Position numbers and translations under genes: made by a program. Below the pieces are notes generated by a model. The model ran no database searches. It was given only the letters and a program-made list of their open reading frames with translations, and was not told where the DNA came from. From the NCBI RefSeq assembly GCF_003721515.1, contig NZ_RJJD01000001.1:310001-374000 (forward strand): DNA of 64,000 nt, in the 5' to 3' direction. Every line of letters begins with the position of its first letter. Position 1 is the stretch's first letter. The DNA comes from Rufibacter latericius (GTDB lineage: Bacteria > Bacteroidota > Bacteroidia > Cytophagales > Hymenobacteraceae). This document shows positions 7,057 through 14,934 of the stretch, piece by piece.

Positions 7057-8593
7057 GCTTGTTGTCGTCCTCATCATCGTCGTCGTCATCGGTCAGGGAG
7101 AATCCGCCGCCGGAGAACATACTGCTGAGCAGGTCCTTGAACTGCAGACCCGCAGTCAGGCGGTTACGGGAGATGAGGCTGTACTCGGCCAGGCCGTGCA
7201 GGCAGAACTCCATCCAGAACAAATGCTCGGCTTCGCCTTTGGCGTTTGGCTGGAATTTATCAACTACTTCGGAGAGGCCCGGCACTTGGTTCAACACGCG
7301 CTTGTACTCGGCATCTGAGGCATCGTTGAGCAAATCCAGGGTGTGCCCGTCTGAGAACCAACCTGATACTTTTTTATAGGGGTCTTTGTCTTTCTGCTTC
7401 TTGAACTTGTCTGGGTCTGGGAAGTAATTGAGGAACTGCGTCCGGATGGCTTTGCCCATCAGACGGTAAGCCACGCCCCCGGCTCCCTCCTGCTCGCCTT
7501 CGTAGACCAGTTCCACCTTGCCGGTCACGGCCGGTACGGCGGCCAGGAAATCAGCGATGCGCACGTGGGTGGATGACTCGGCGTTGAGCAGCACCCGGCG
7601 CTCAGCGGAGCTCACTACGCTCTCATACGCCGAGATGGTCAGACGGGCCGAGACGCCGCTTTTGGCATCTACGTACTCGCTCTCGCGGGCCTCAAACGCG
7701 ATCTGCTCCACCAGGTCATGGATGAGTTCGTGCCCTTTCACGCGCTCCTGCTGCACGTCGGTGATGCGGGCCTCCTGCTTGGTGATACTTTTACCTACCT
7801 CAATGCTCTTTGGATAGTGGGTGATGATCTGGCTATCAATCCGGTCTTTTAAAGGTGTCACGATGGAGCCACGGTTCGTGTAATCCTCGGGGTTGGCAGT
7901 GAACACAAACTGGATGTCCAGCGGCAGCCTGATCTTGAACCCCCTAATCTGGATATCGCCTTCCTGCAGAATGTTGAACAAAGAAACCTGGATACGGGCC
8001 TGCAAATCGGGTAACTCGTTGATCACGAAAATACCGCGGTGTGCTCTGGGAATGAGGCCGAAGTGAATCACGCGTTCATCTGAATAAGGCAATTTCAGGG
8101 TAGCCGCTTTGATAGGATCTGCGTCTCCAATCAAATCCGCCACCGATACGTCTGGGGTGGCCAGTTTCTCGGTGTAGCGCTCACCGCGGTGCAGCCAGGA
8201 AACAGGGGTTTCATCGCCGTGGTGGGCTATCTGGTCCAGAGCGTAACGGGAAAGCGGCTGCAGGGGGTCATCGTTCAGTTCAGAACCGGCAACCACGGGC
8301 ACGTACTCGTCCAGGAGCTGCACCAACAGGCGGGCGATGCGGGTTTTGGCCTGTCCGCGCAAGCCTAGCAGGTTGATGTGGTGGCGGCTCAGGATGGCTC
8401 GCTGCAGGTCAGGAATAACGGTCTCCTCGTACCCGAAAATGCCCGGAAACACTTCCTCGCCGCTGCTCAGTTTTTTGATGAGGTTGGCGCGTAGCTCTTC
8501 TTTTACGGTTTGCGGCTCATAGCCAGCGGCCTTTAGTTGGCCAAGGGTCTTGATCTTGTGCAGTTGCTCTGCAGGTATATCGGTATAAAGCAT
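7049..8593 (-). CDS. MoxR-like AAA+ ATPase (magnesium-chelatase ChlI-related)
   Basis: An AAA+ ATPase of the MoxR/ChlI group, which works as a chaperone-like motor with VWA-domain partners. Walker A is GLRGQAKTR (77-85) and Walker B IFVINELPDL (188-197). The C-terminus ends in a run of Asp/Glu (DDDDDDEDD), unusual and possibly a contact surface. I start at the ATG at 8593 (MLYTDIPAEQ), giving 514 residues; a longer frame to 8674 would be translated through repeat R05 and is unlikely. The VWA partner is encoded upstream on the same strand, 344 bp away, with an opposite-strand small ORF between. The client is unknown. Confidence 0.85.
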   Translation of the reverse strand: MLYTDIPAEQLHKIKTLGQLKAAGYEPQTVKEELRANLIKKLSSGEEVFPGIFGYEETVIPDLQRAILSRHHINLLGLRGQAKTRIARLLVQLLDEYVPVVAGSELNDDPLQPLSRYALDQIAHHGDETPVSWLHRGERYTEKLATPDVSVADLIGDADPIKAATLKLPYSDERVIHFGLIPRAHRGIFVINELPDLQARIQVSLFNILQEGDIQIRGFKIRLPLDIQFVFTANPEDYTNRGSIVTPLKDRIDSQIITHYPKSIEVGKSITKQEARITDVQQERVKGHELIHDLVEQIAFEARESEYVDAKSGVSARLTISAYESVVSSAERRVLLNAESSTHVRIADFLAAVPAVTGKVELVYEGEQEGAGGVAYRLMGKAIRTQFLNYFPDPDKFKKQKDKDPYKKVSGWFSDGHTLDLLNDASDAEYKRVLNQVPGLSEVVDKFQPNAKGEAEHLFWMEFCLHGLAEYSLISRNRLTAGLQFKDLLSSMFSGGGFSLTDDDDDDEDDNKRY

Positions 8594-8636
8594 GTTTGGT
8601 TGCTGATGGTTATTGTTCAATTTGGAGGATATTTCC

Positions 8637-8671
8637 GTTTCAGGCCTCTTTTTCAGAAAACCGGCCTGAAC
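8637..8671. repeat. R05 intergenic palindromic repeat
   Basis: R-family copy: arms GTTTCAGGCCT and GGCCTGAAC around TTTTTCAGAAAA. It lies just upstream of the MoxR-like start and 40 bp before the small membrane-protein ORF on the other strand. Confidence 0.7.
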
Positions 8672-8711
8672 CATTTTTTTTCGTTAAATTTAATTTTAAT
8701 AAAAAAGCCTA

Positions 8712-8885
8712 ATGAAGAGTTACACGTTATTGCAAATTCTGGCATATACCCTAATGATTCTGGGGACAGCCCTGCAAATTTTTCATGTGATAGATCGTCC
8801 TGCTTTCTACGCTTTCCTGGTAGTTGGTTTTGTGCTAAGCATGATCTCCAGAAACCTGCGCAAACGATCATTGCATCAAAAATAA
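8712..8885 (+). CDS. predicted 57-residue membrane protein
   Basis: A 57-codon frame from ATG (8712) to TAA (8885), short enough to be missed by length cut-offs. The protein starts MKSYTLLQILAY and has two hydrophobic stretches (about residues 5-25 and 31-46) and a basic C-terminus with NLRKRSLHQK, a normal layout for a small two-helix inner-membrane protein with the positive end inside. It lies on the + strand between two minus-strand partner genes, with an R repeat on each side (R05, R06). The upstream sequence is AT-rich but has no clear -7 box. I do not recognise a family; function unknown. Confidence 0.55.
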   Translation: MKSYTLLQILAYTLMILGTALQIFHVIDRPAFYAFLVVGFVLSMISRNLRKRSLHQK

Positions 8886-8894
8886 TCAACGTAC

Positions 8895-8930
8895 GTTTTG
8901 GTGCTGATTTTCAGAAAACATCGCTAAAAC
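8895..8930. repeat. R06 intergenic palindromic repeat
   Basis: R-family copy: GTTTTGGTGCTG, centre ATTTTCAGAAAA, right arm CATCGCTAAAAC. It lies between the small membrane-protein ORF and the end of the VWA gene. Confidence 0.65.
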
Positions 8931-8937
8931 ACTTCAT

Positions 8938-10038
8938 CTACAAGCGTTTCTTCTTGTTGCGGCCGTAGTCTCTGAACACCAAGTCACCCAGGCCTTTGAG
9001 GCTGCTGTAGTAGGCCTGCCCATTGTTTACCTGGGTAAACTCCTCTACGAACTGCTGCAGGTACGGGTCTGAGGCAATCATGAAGGTGGTGATGGGAATA
9101 CCAATCCGGCGGCACTGCGCAGCCAGGTTCAGGGTTTTGTTTACCACTTTCCTATCCAGGCCAAAACTGTTTTTGTAGTACTTCAGGCCTTCTTTAAGGC
9201 AGGTGGGCTTGCCATCGGTAATCATGAAGATCTGTTTGTTGGCGGTTTTGCGGCGGCGCAGCAAGTCCATGGCTAACTCAAGTCCGGCTACGGTGTTGGT
9301 GTGGTACGGCCCCACCATAAGGTAAGGCAGGTCTTTCACACTGATTTGCCAGGCATCGTTACCAAACACAATGATGTCCAGGTTGTCTTTGGGGTACTTG
9401 ATTTTCACCAACTCGGCCAGGGCCATGGCTACTTTCTTGGCGGGCGTGATGCGGTCTTCGCCGTACAGAATCATGGAATGCGAGATATCGATCATGAGCA
9501 CGGTGCTCGTGAGGCTTTTGTGCTCGCGTTCGGTCACTTCCAGGTCTTGCTCCGTGAGGAAGAAATCGTCGCCCAGGCCGTGGTGAATCTGCGCATTGCG
9601 AATGGACTCGGTGAGCTCGATCTGCTCGGCGGCATCACCGAACTGGAACTCGCGCCGGTCTGCCGAGGCTTCATCGCCCTGCCCGGTTTTAGGCGTGGTG
9701 TGGTTTCCGCGACCGCCTTTCTTCAGCTTCCCGAAGATCTCTTCCAGCGCGCTTTTCCTGATCTTCTGCTCGCCCTTGGCCTGTAGCTTGAACTGCCCGT
9801 CTGGGCCTTTGTCATCTATGTAGCCGTTTTTCTTTAGGTCCTCAAAGAAATCTCCCAGACCATAGGAGTCATTGGTGAGGTTGTAGCGCTTATCCAGTTC
9901 ACTCATCCAGGACATGGCTTCGGCCACGTCACCGGCGGTGAGGGTAATGAGCTGAAGGAAAATCTGGAGCAGGGCTTCAAACCCTTTGTCCGTTGGTTCC
10001 TCCGGCACGAAATCGGTAAATCTATATCCGGCTGCCAT
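8938..10038 (-). CDS. VWA domain protein, partner of the MoxR-like ATPase
   Basis: A 366-residue cytosolic protein with a C-terminal von Willebrand A domain. The metal-ion-dependent adhesion motif is intact: DISHSM at residues 184-189, and a later ITDGKP supplies the distal Asp. The N-terminal half has no domain I recognise, and there is no signal peptide or membrane segment. VWA proteins encoded beside MoxR-type ATPases commonly act together to insert metals or remodel complexes; the specific target here is not visible. ATG start at 10038. It is the upstream gene of the pair. The basic end NKKKRL is followed within 8 bp by repeat R06. Confidence 0.85.
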   Translation of the reverse strand: MAAGYRFTDFVPEEPTDKGFEALLQIFLQLITLTAGDVAEAMSWMSELDKRYNLTNDSYGLGDFFEDLKKNGYIDDKGPDGQFKLQAKGEQKIRKSALEEIFGKLKKGGRGNHTTPKTGQGDEASADRREFQFGDAAEQIELTESIRNAQIHHGLGDDFFLTEQDLEVTEREHKSLTSTVLMIDISHSMILYGEDRITPAKKVAMALAELVKIKYPKDNLDIIVFGNDAWQISVKDLPYLMVGPYHTNTVAGLELAMDLLRRRKTANKQIFMITDGKPTCLKEGLKYYKNSFGLDRKVVNKTLNLAAQCRRIGIPITTFMIASDPYLQQFVEEFTQVNNGQAYYSSLKGLGDLVFRDYGRNKKKRL

Positions 10039-10174
10039 GGGCTTTAGTGTATCTTTTGTTTAACAGATAGTAAACGCAAATGTTCTTCTATTTAGTAACC
10101 TTCTCCCCTGAAAGGAGTAAACAATATCAATTAGTACAATCAATTTATAATTAAAATACCATTTACCCTGAACC

Positions 10175-10462
10175 ATGCGCGCAATTTGGAAAAACACGAT
10201 TATTGCGGAGAGTGACGCTACCATTGAAGTGGAAGGAAACCATTACTTCCCGCCCTCCTCTCTGCGCTGGGAGTTCTTCAAACCCAGTACCCGGCACTCG
10301 GTTTGCTCCTGGAAGGGAGAGGCTTCTTACTATTCTCTACAGGTGGGCCACTTTGAGAACACAGACGCCGCCTGGACTTATCCCCAACCCCAGGAAAAAG
10401 CAAAAAGCATTGAAGGTTTCATCGCCTTTTGGAAAGGAGTGCAGGTTGTTGGCAAAAACTGA
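10175..10462 (+). CDS. DUF427 domain protein
   Basis: A 95-residue protein matching the DUF427 pattern: KNTIIAESDATIEVEGNHYF at 6-25, PPSSLRWEFF (26-35), STRHSVCSWKG (38-48) and a central Tyr-rich core. The family is a small beta fold of unknown biochemical role found widely in bacteria. ATG start at 10175; a hairpin terminator follows 29 bp after the stop. It stands alone between the VWA gene and the acyl-ACP desaturase gene. Confidence 0.88.
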   Translation: MRAIWKNTIIAESDATIEVEGNHYFPPSSLRWEFFKPSTRHSVCSWKGEASYYSLQVGHFENTDAAWTYPQPQEKAKSIEGFIAFWKGVQVVGKN

Positions 10463-10491
10463 TTCCTGCTCCTCCCTATAAATCCTTTTGT

Positions 10492-10529
10492 TCAGAAAGC
10501 CTCGCCTTTAAGTGGGGCTTTCTGATTTT
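10492..10529 (+). terminator. terminator after the DUF427 gene
   Basis: TCAGAAAGCC pairs with GGCTTTCTGA and is followed by TTTTG. Confidence 0.7.
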
Positions 10530-10550
10530 GAGATATACTTTATACTTCAA

Positions 10551-10618
10551 TTTACTTAAAATAAACCAGAAACGCCCTGCAATTGCTTACAGGGCGTTTC
10601 TGGTTTATTTTAAGTAAA
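10551..10618. terminator. 29-bp perfect inverted repeat, probable terminator of the desaturase gene
   Basis: Arms at 10551-10579 and 10590-10618 are perfectly complementary over 29 bp with a 10-nt loop. It lies 24 bp beyond the stop of the minus-strand desaturase gene and between convergent genes. The stem is exceptionally long for a terminator. Confidence 0.75.
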
Positions 10619-10642
10619 AGAGGCTAAAAACCCCTTCTGTTC

Positions 10643-11626
10643 TTAGCTGTCAATCCACTTGAACTTGTACTGCAGTTCTGGTACGCGCAGGCGGTCTGCC
10701 ACGCGGCGAAGACGGTTAGGCAGGGCCATGAGGTAGTCACGGGCACGCTCGCCAGCTTCGTTCAAGCCCGTCATGCTGGAGATTTTCCACTCTCTGATAA
10801 GGGTTTCCATGATCTCCACATAGTCAGAAGAGGTGTACACGCCTATGCGTTGGGCGGCATCGGTGAAGTGCCCGAAGGTCTGTCCCTGGTCAATGCCCAG
10901 TTCGCGCAGGTAATGCGCCGGCATCACAATTTTCTTGCGCATCATGTCTTCAAAAGCCAGCATCATCTCTGAAGGGTCTACCTCAAAGATTTTCTTCACG
11001 AAAGTTTTGTACGCCTTGGCGTGGCGTCCTTCATCGGCGGCGATGAAATTACAGATCCGCGATAAGGTGGTTTCGCCGGCTTGCTTGGCCAAGGCGCCCA
11101 CCCTACGGTGCGATACGTTAGTAGCTGTCTCCTGGAAGGAAGTGTACACAAAGCTGCGGTACGGATCATCATCGGTTTTGATGTCCATTCCGTCCGCGAT
11201 CAGGTACTGGGTGGAGGCTTCCATCTGGCGCATGTCAATTCGGCCCGACAGGTAGAGGTAGCGGTTCAGGAGGTCGCCGTGGCGGTTTTCTTCTGAGGTC
11301 CAGCCACGGTTCCACTTCATCCAGGAACTGTCAGGATTGGTGTTCACTTCCTTTATGCTCATAATCCAACTCTCATAAGTTGGAAGGGCCTCCTCGGTGA
11401 TGGTATCGCCAATTAACACGGCCAGCAGGTCATAAGAAAGGCCTTTAGCACGTTCTTTCAGGTCCCGGATCTCGTCGAAAAAGGAATCAAGGCGCGCATC
11501 TGGTAAGAAATCTGCCGGTTGCCAGCTGTCTTCCACAGATTTAAGGAACTCTGGCAGCGCGTTATCCAGAAATTTCTCCACATATATCATCACCTCAGAA
11601 CGGGTGGCTAAAGCATTATTAATCAT
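10643..11626 (-). CDS. acyl-ACP desaturase
   Basis: A soluble ferritin-like diiron enzyme that puts a double bond into acyl chains on acyl carrier protein, making unsaturated fatty acids for membranes. The two diiron motifs are present: EENRH (112-116) and DEGRH (198-202), and the surrounding WNRGWTSEENRHGDLL and EASTQYLIADGMD match the plant-type/mycobacterial DesA family. At 327 residues it has the usual length. ATG start at 11626. Ribonucleotide reductase small subunit was considered and rejected because of these motifs. The electron donor (a ferredoxin) is not encoded nearby. Confidence 0.9.
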   Translation of the reverse strand: MINNALATRSEVMIYVEKFLDNALPEFLKSVEDSWQPADFLPDARLDSFFDEIRDLKERAKGLSYDLLAVLIGDTITEEALPTYESWIMSIKEVNTNPDSSWMKWNRGWTSEENRHGDLLNRYLYLSGRIDMRQMEASTQYLIADGMDIKTDDDPYRSFVYTSFQETATNVSHRRVGALAKQAGETTLSRICNFIAADEGRHAKAYKTFVKKIFEVDPSEMMLAFEDMMRKKIVMPAHYLRELGIDQGQTFGHFTDAAQRIGVYTSSDYVEIMETLIREWKISSMTGLNEAGERARDYLMALPNRLRRVADRLRVPELQYKFKWIDS

Positions 11627-11794
11627 AAATCATTAGGATATGGAAGAACAAATATATTACTTTTTCACAGAATGCCCGGCAGCGGTAGTATTCGTTATCC
11701 AGACTGCATCACCTTTTAAAACTATTTCTTACGTAAAACACGGACCAGGGTGACAGAGTTTTCCCCATGGATGCCAAAACAAGCCGTTATTTTT

Positions 11795-11802
11795 TATCTT
11801 TG
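11795..11802 (+). promoter_or_regulatory. -7 element for the glycan methyltransferase gene
   Basis: TATCTTTG 20 bp before the chosen ATG at 11822. It implies a very short 5' leader and argues against a start at 11750. Confidence 0.5.
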
Positions 11803-11821
11803 GCTACACCCAACCCTTACC

Positions 11822-12592
11822 ATGTCTCTGCCTCTGTTGAAGAAAGTGCTCCCGGCCCAAACCCGGCTCTCTTTACGAAAGCTTTACTGGCTTTCCAGAA
11901 GCTGGCTTTACGTAGGCAACAAGGTGTACTGCCCCCTCTGCGAGGCTTCCTTCCGCACGTTCTTAGCTTTCGGCACCGAACGCAGGCCCAAGGCCCTTTG
12001 TCCCCGGTGCCACACCGTAGAGCGCCACCGCTTGCTGTGGCTGTACCTGCAAGAAAAGGAAAAGATTGCCGAGTTGCCCCTGGAAGTGCTGCACATGGCC
12101 CCTGAGCCTATTTTGCAAAGCCGTCTCAAGCGCCTCCTGAACCTGCGTTACCGCAGCGCAGACCTTAGCTCACCCGTGGCAATGGACCACGTAGACATTC
12201 AGGCCCTTCCCTACCCAGACGCCACTTTTGATCTGATTCTCTGCTCCCACGTGCTGGCGCATGTACCCCAGGATGGAAAAGCCCTGCAGGAACTGCACCG
12301 TGTCCTGAAGCCCCAGGGAAAACTTCTCCTCCAGGCCCGCCTGCACCCTATTGCCCAAACCCTAGAGGTGCCCGAGGCGATCACTCCCCAGCAGCGCCTG
12401 CAAGCCTACGGCCAAGCCGATCGGTTCCGGAACTACGGCCAGGATTTCGCCCAACGCGTGGCAGCCCAGGGATTTCAGGTTCACCCTGTAGAATACGCCC
12501 TCACCCGTACGCCTGCCGAGCAGCAAAGGCTGGGCCTGGGCTTGGGAGAACTCATCTTTGTTTCCACACCCGTCCTGAATGAAGCTCAGTAA
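11822..12592 (+). CDS. SAM-dependent methyltransferase with N-terminal zinc ribbon
   Basis: A 256-residue class I methyltransferase. A four-Cys zinc ribbon near the N-terminus (YCPLC about 36-40 and LCPRC about 59-63) is followed by a Rossmann methyltransferase domain with LPYPDATFDLILCSHVLAH (motif II/III type) and a LHRVLKPQGKLLL motif. I start at the ATG at 11822, just after a -7 box, over one at 11750. It overlaps the next gene by 14 bp, so the two are probably co-translated. Position next to glycan genes suggests a sugar or surface-polymer substrate, which is inference. Confidence 0.82.
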   Translation: MSLPLLKKVLPAQTRLSLRKLYWLSRSWLYVGNKVYCPLCEASFRTFLAFGTERRPKALCPRCHTVERHRLLWLYLQEKEKIAELPLEVLHMAPEPILQSRLKRLLNLRYRSADLSSPVAMDHVDIQALPYPDATFDLILCSHVLAHVPQDGKALQELHRVLKPQGKLLLQARLHPIAQTLEVPEAITPQQRLQAYGQADRFRNYGQDFAQRVAAQGFQVHPVEYALTRTPAEQQRLGLGLGELIFVSTPVLNEAQ

Positions 12593-14042
12593 AAGGGTAA
12601 GCCGCGTTTTTCCTGCCCTTGCCCCGTTCCTGCTCAAAACAGTAGGCCCCCTGAAGCATTTCGCCTGGCGCCTCAAGCCCAAACCAGCTTTGACCACCGA
12701 CGAAGTAACCTCTGACATGGTTCCTCAATCCTTGGAAGGTTACACCCACAAGCTTTTCTACTTGCCGGGCGAAGTCATTTCTTTCCACCTCAAAGCCTTG
12801 TTGCCCCAGAACCAATTAAGGTTACAGCGTAGCGTGGCAGATCAAGAATGGGAGGAATTGACAACGCACGCTTTTGACGTAATTTCTCAAAAAGAGACCT
12901 TAAACGAAGCCCAGGAAGGATGTCACTGGGTCGTGAGTTGGCAGTACACCCTGCCCCAAACGACTGCCCCAGGTTATTACCGTGCCTTCCTGACAAACCC
13001 CGACTTGGAGAATCCTGCCGAGATCCATTTTCTGGTGGGTTCTGCTTTTCCTTCCTCAAAGGTGGCGGTGCTGGCCCCTGTGACTACCTGGCTGGCCTAC
13101 AATGCCTACGGCGGACAATCACTCTACAGAAACGCCTTGGGCGAAGGCTATGTGCCTTATGTCTCAATGCTTCGGCCTAACACTGCCCTTACCTATTCCT
13201 GCACCCAGCCGCTCCAGCACAACCTCCGGATAGAAGCCAACATCTTCCATTGGTTTTCCCGGCACTTCCAGGCCGATCTCTACCCAGATTATTACCTGGA
13301 AGAACATCCCGAGGTATTCCAAAACCACCAAGTGCTGGTATTGGCCTACCATGCCGAATATTTTTCTGCGAAGATGTACACGGCCTTGCGGGAACTGGTT
13401 TACCAACAGCGGAAATCTTTACTGGCTCTGGGCGGAAATCAGGTATACTGGCAGGTTCGCTGGCACCAGAACTTTACCCAGGTGGAGTGCCGCAAAAACG
13501 GCTCCTTTTTCGAAAACGAGGCGGAAAGAGGTTGCCTCTGGCGGCACACCCCGCAGCCCGAAAGCCAACTTTTAGGTGCCCAGTTCTCGGAGGCGGGCAT
13601 GGGCACTTTCGCCCCTTATCAGGTGCTGGAACCCAGGCACTGGCTTTTTGCGGGTGTTTCTCTCCAACAAGGCAGTTTATTCGGGGTAAAAGGACTGGAC
13701 CACCTGCCTATCTGCGGCGATGAGACCGATAAAACCACCTGGAGTACTCCCGCTTCTACCGTTGTATTAGCCAAAGGGTTAAACAAAACTTCGCCGAAGG
13801 GCTCGATGGTCTACCAAGCACAAGATCCTGCCTGGAATGGAAGCGGCGGCGGCGAGATCACCTTCACTGAGCTTTCCGAAAAAAACGCTGTCCTGAACAC
13901 TGGTTCCATCCAGAGCGGCTCAGGCTTGGGAACGGATACCGTTTTCACCCAGTTGATTCAGAATTTCATGCAGCGGTATGCCCATACTTCCAGCGATGAT
14001 ACCACCGCCGCAGGAATTGCAACGGCACCTGCTTCTGCGTGA
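12579..14042 (+). CDS. N,N-dimethylformamidase beta-subunit-like protein
   Basis: A 487-residue protein resembling the large-subunit-like domain of N,N-dimethylformamidase, a family also found in surface-glycan loci. The region VTTWLAYNAYGGQSLY (about 168-183) is the most typical stretch, followed by HVYH-like and ALGGN patterns (around 280-290) of the glutamine-amidotransferase-like core. An N-terminal beta-sandwich segment precedes it. No signal peptide is obvious. It overlaps the methyltransferase by 14 bp at its start, and its last 77 bp overlap the convergent glycosyltransferase gene. Enzyme activity is not established; hydrolysis of an amide or a carbohydrate link is possible. Confidence 0.65.
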   Translation: MKLSKRVSRVFPALAPFLLKTVGPLKHFAWRLKPKPALTTDEVTSDMVPQSLEGYTHKLFYLPGEVISFHLKALLPQNQLRLQRSVADQEWEELTTHAFDVISQKETLNEAQEGCHWVVSWQYTLPQTTAPGYYRAFLTNPDLENPAEIHFLVGSAFPSSKVAVLAPVTTWLAYNAYGGQSLYRNALGEGYVPYVSMLRPNTALTYSCTQPLQHNLRIEANIFHWFSRHFQADLYPDYYLEEHPEVFQNHQVLVLAYHAEYFSAKMYTALRELVYQQRKSLLALGGNQVYWQVRWHQNFTQVECRKNGSFFENEAERGCLWRHTPQPESQLLGAQFSEAGMGTFAPYQVLEPRHWLFAGVSLQQGSLFGVKGLDHLPICGDETDKTTWSTPASTVVLAKGLNKTSPKGSMVYQAQDPAWNGSGGGEITFTELSEKNAVLNTGSIQSGSGLGTDTVFTQLIQNFMQRYAHTSSDDTTAAGIATAPASA

Positions 14043-14934
14043 GCACTTGCAGAATCCGGTAGAGGGGCGCCATGCCTTTTTCCTCTTCCAGCACCTGCAA
14101 AAGCTGCCCGGCCTCTGGGTAATTGGCCGTGAGGTAGGCATGCCTTGCCTCGTACTTTATCCTGTTCCGTAAGGCTTCTTTTTCCTGATGCGTCCTGACT
14201 AATTTCTGCGCTTTTCTGATCACCTGGATGGTGGAGGCCAGTTGCTTGTCGCCCTTCTGGTAGACTTTCCGGGAAAGCGAATGCGGGTGCATCCGGCGCT
14301 GGCACAGCACCTGGTCCAGAAAAAAGTAGTGCCAGTTACGGGATGACCTTACCCAAAAATCGAAGTCCTCGTAGGCCAACAACGGGTCATAGCCCTGCAG
14401 TTCTTCCAGCACCTGCCGCCGCATCATCATGGTGGGCGGGCAGATAAAGTAACGGCCCAGCACATCGGCAAAGACATCGCCTTTTGCGGGTTTTGGGCTT
14501 ATTTTCCCGGAATCGGGCCGTTTATAGAAAAACCCCATTGAAGCTCCCTGCTCGTCAATAAGCTCGGCATCGGTGTACACGACTCCGTAGGTTTCGGGTA
14601 AGTGCTGAAAGGCCGCCACTTGCTGCGCCACCCTGTCGGGGTGCAGGACATCGTCTGTCGCGAAATCGATGATGAACTCGCCTCGGCTTAACTGTAGGGC
14701 CTCGTTGAATGAGGCGCAGTTACCTATGTTTTGAGCGTGTTTTATGAATCTGATCTGCGGAAACCGATGGGTATACTCTTCTATGATGGTCACGCTGTCA
14801 TCGGTGCTCAGGTCATCCACCACCAATATCTCCAGATGAGGATAGGTCTGCGCCAGGACGGAATCCAAAGCCTCGCGCAGGAACAAGGCGTGGTTGTAAC
14901 AGAGGCAGATGATGGAAACGAGCGGCGCGTTCAT
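13966..14934 (-). CDS. family 2 glycosyltransferase
   Basis: A 322-residue GT-A glycosyltransferase acting on the cytosolic side of the inner membrane. The N-terminus has VSIICLCYNHALFLREAL, then ILVVDDLSTDDS and the metal-site stretch FATDDVLHPD near 95-105. I start at the ATG at 14934, which overlaps the flippase stop by four bases; a longer frame to 15141 would run through the flippase gene. It ends 77 bp inside the convergent dimethylformamidase-like gene. The donor sugar is unknown; the neighbours suggest a modified deoxyamino sugar. Confidence 0.9.
   Translation of the reverse strand: MNAPLVSIICLCYNHALFLREALDSVLAQTYPHLEILVVDDLSTDDSVTIIEEYTHRFPQIRFIKHAQNIGNCASFNEALQLSRGEFIIDFATDDVLHPDRVAQQVAAFQHLPETYGVVYTDAELIDEQGASMGFFYKRPDSGKISPKPAKGDVFADVLGRYFICPPTMMMRRQVLEELQGYDPLLAYEDFDFWVRSSRNWHYFFLDQVLCQRRMHPHSLSRKVYQKGDKQLASTIQVIRKAQKLVRTHQEKEALRNRIKYEARHAYLTANYPEAGQLLQVLEEEKGMAPLYRILQVLTQKQVPLQFLRRWYHRWKYGHTAA

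Noticed and set aside
8594-8674. 27-residue N-terminal extension of the MoxR-like ATPase
   Set aside because: The extra residues are encoded by repeat R05, and the shorter start at 8593 matches the normal N-terminus.
10643-11626. Ribonucleotide reductase beta subunit
   Set aside because: Diiron motifs EENRH and DEGRH and the surrounding sequence match acyl-ACP desaturases, and no large reductase subunit gene is adjacent.
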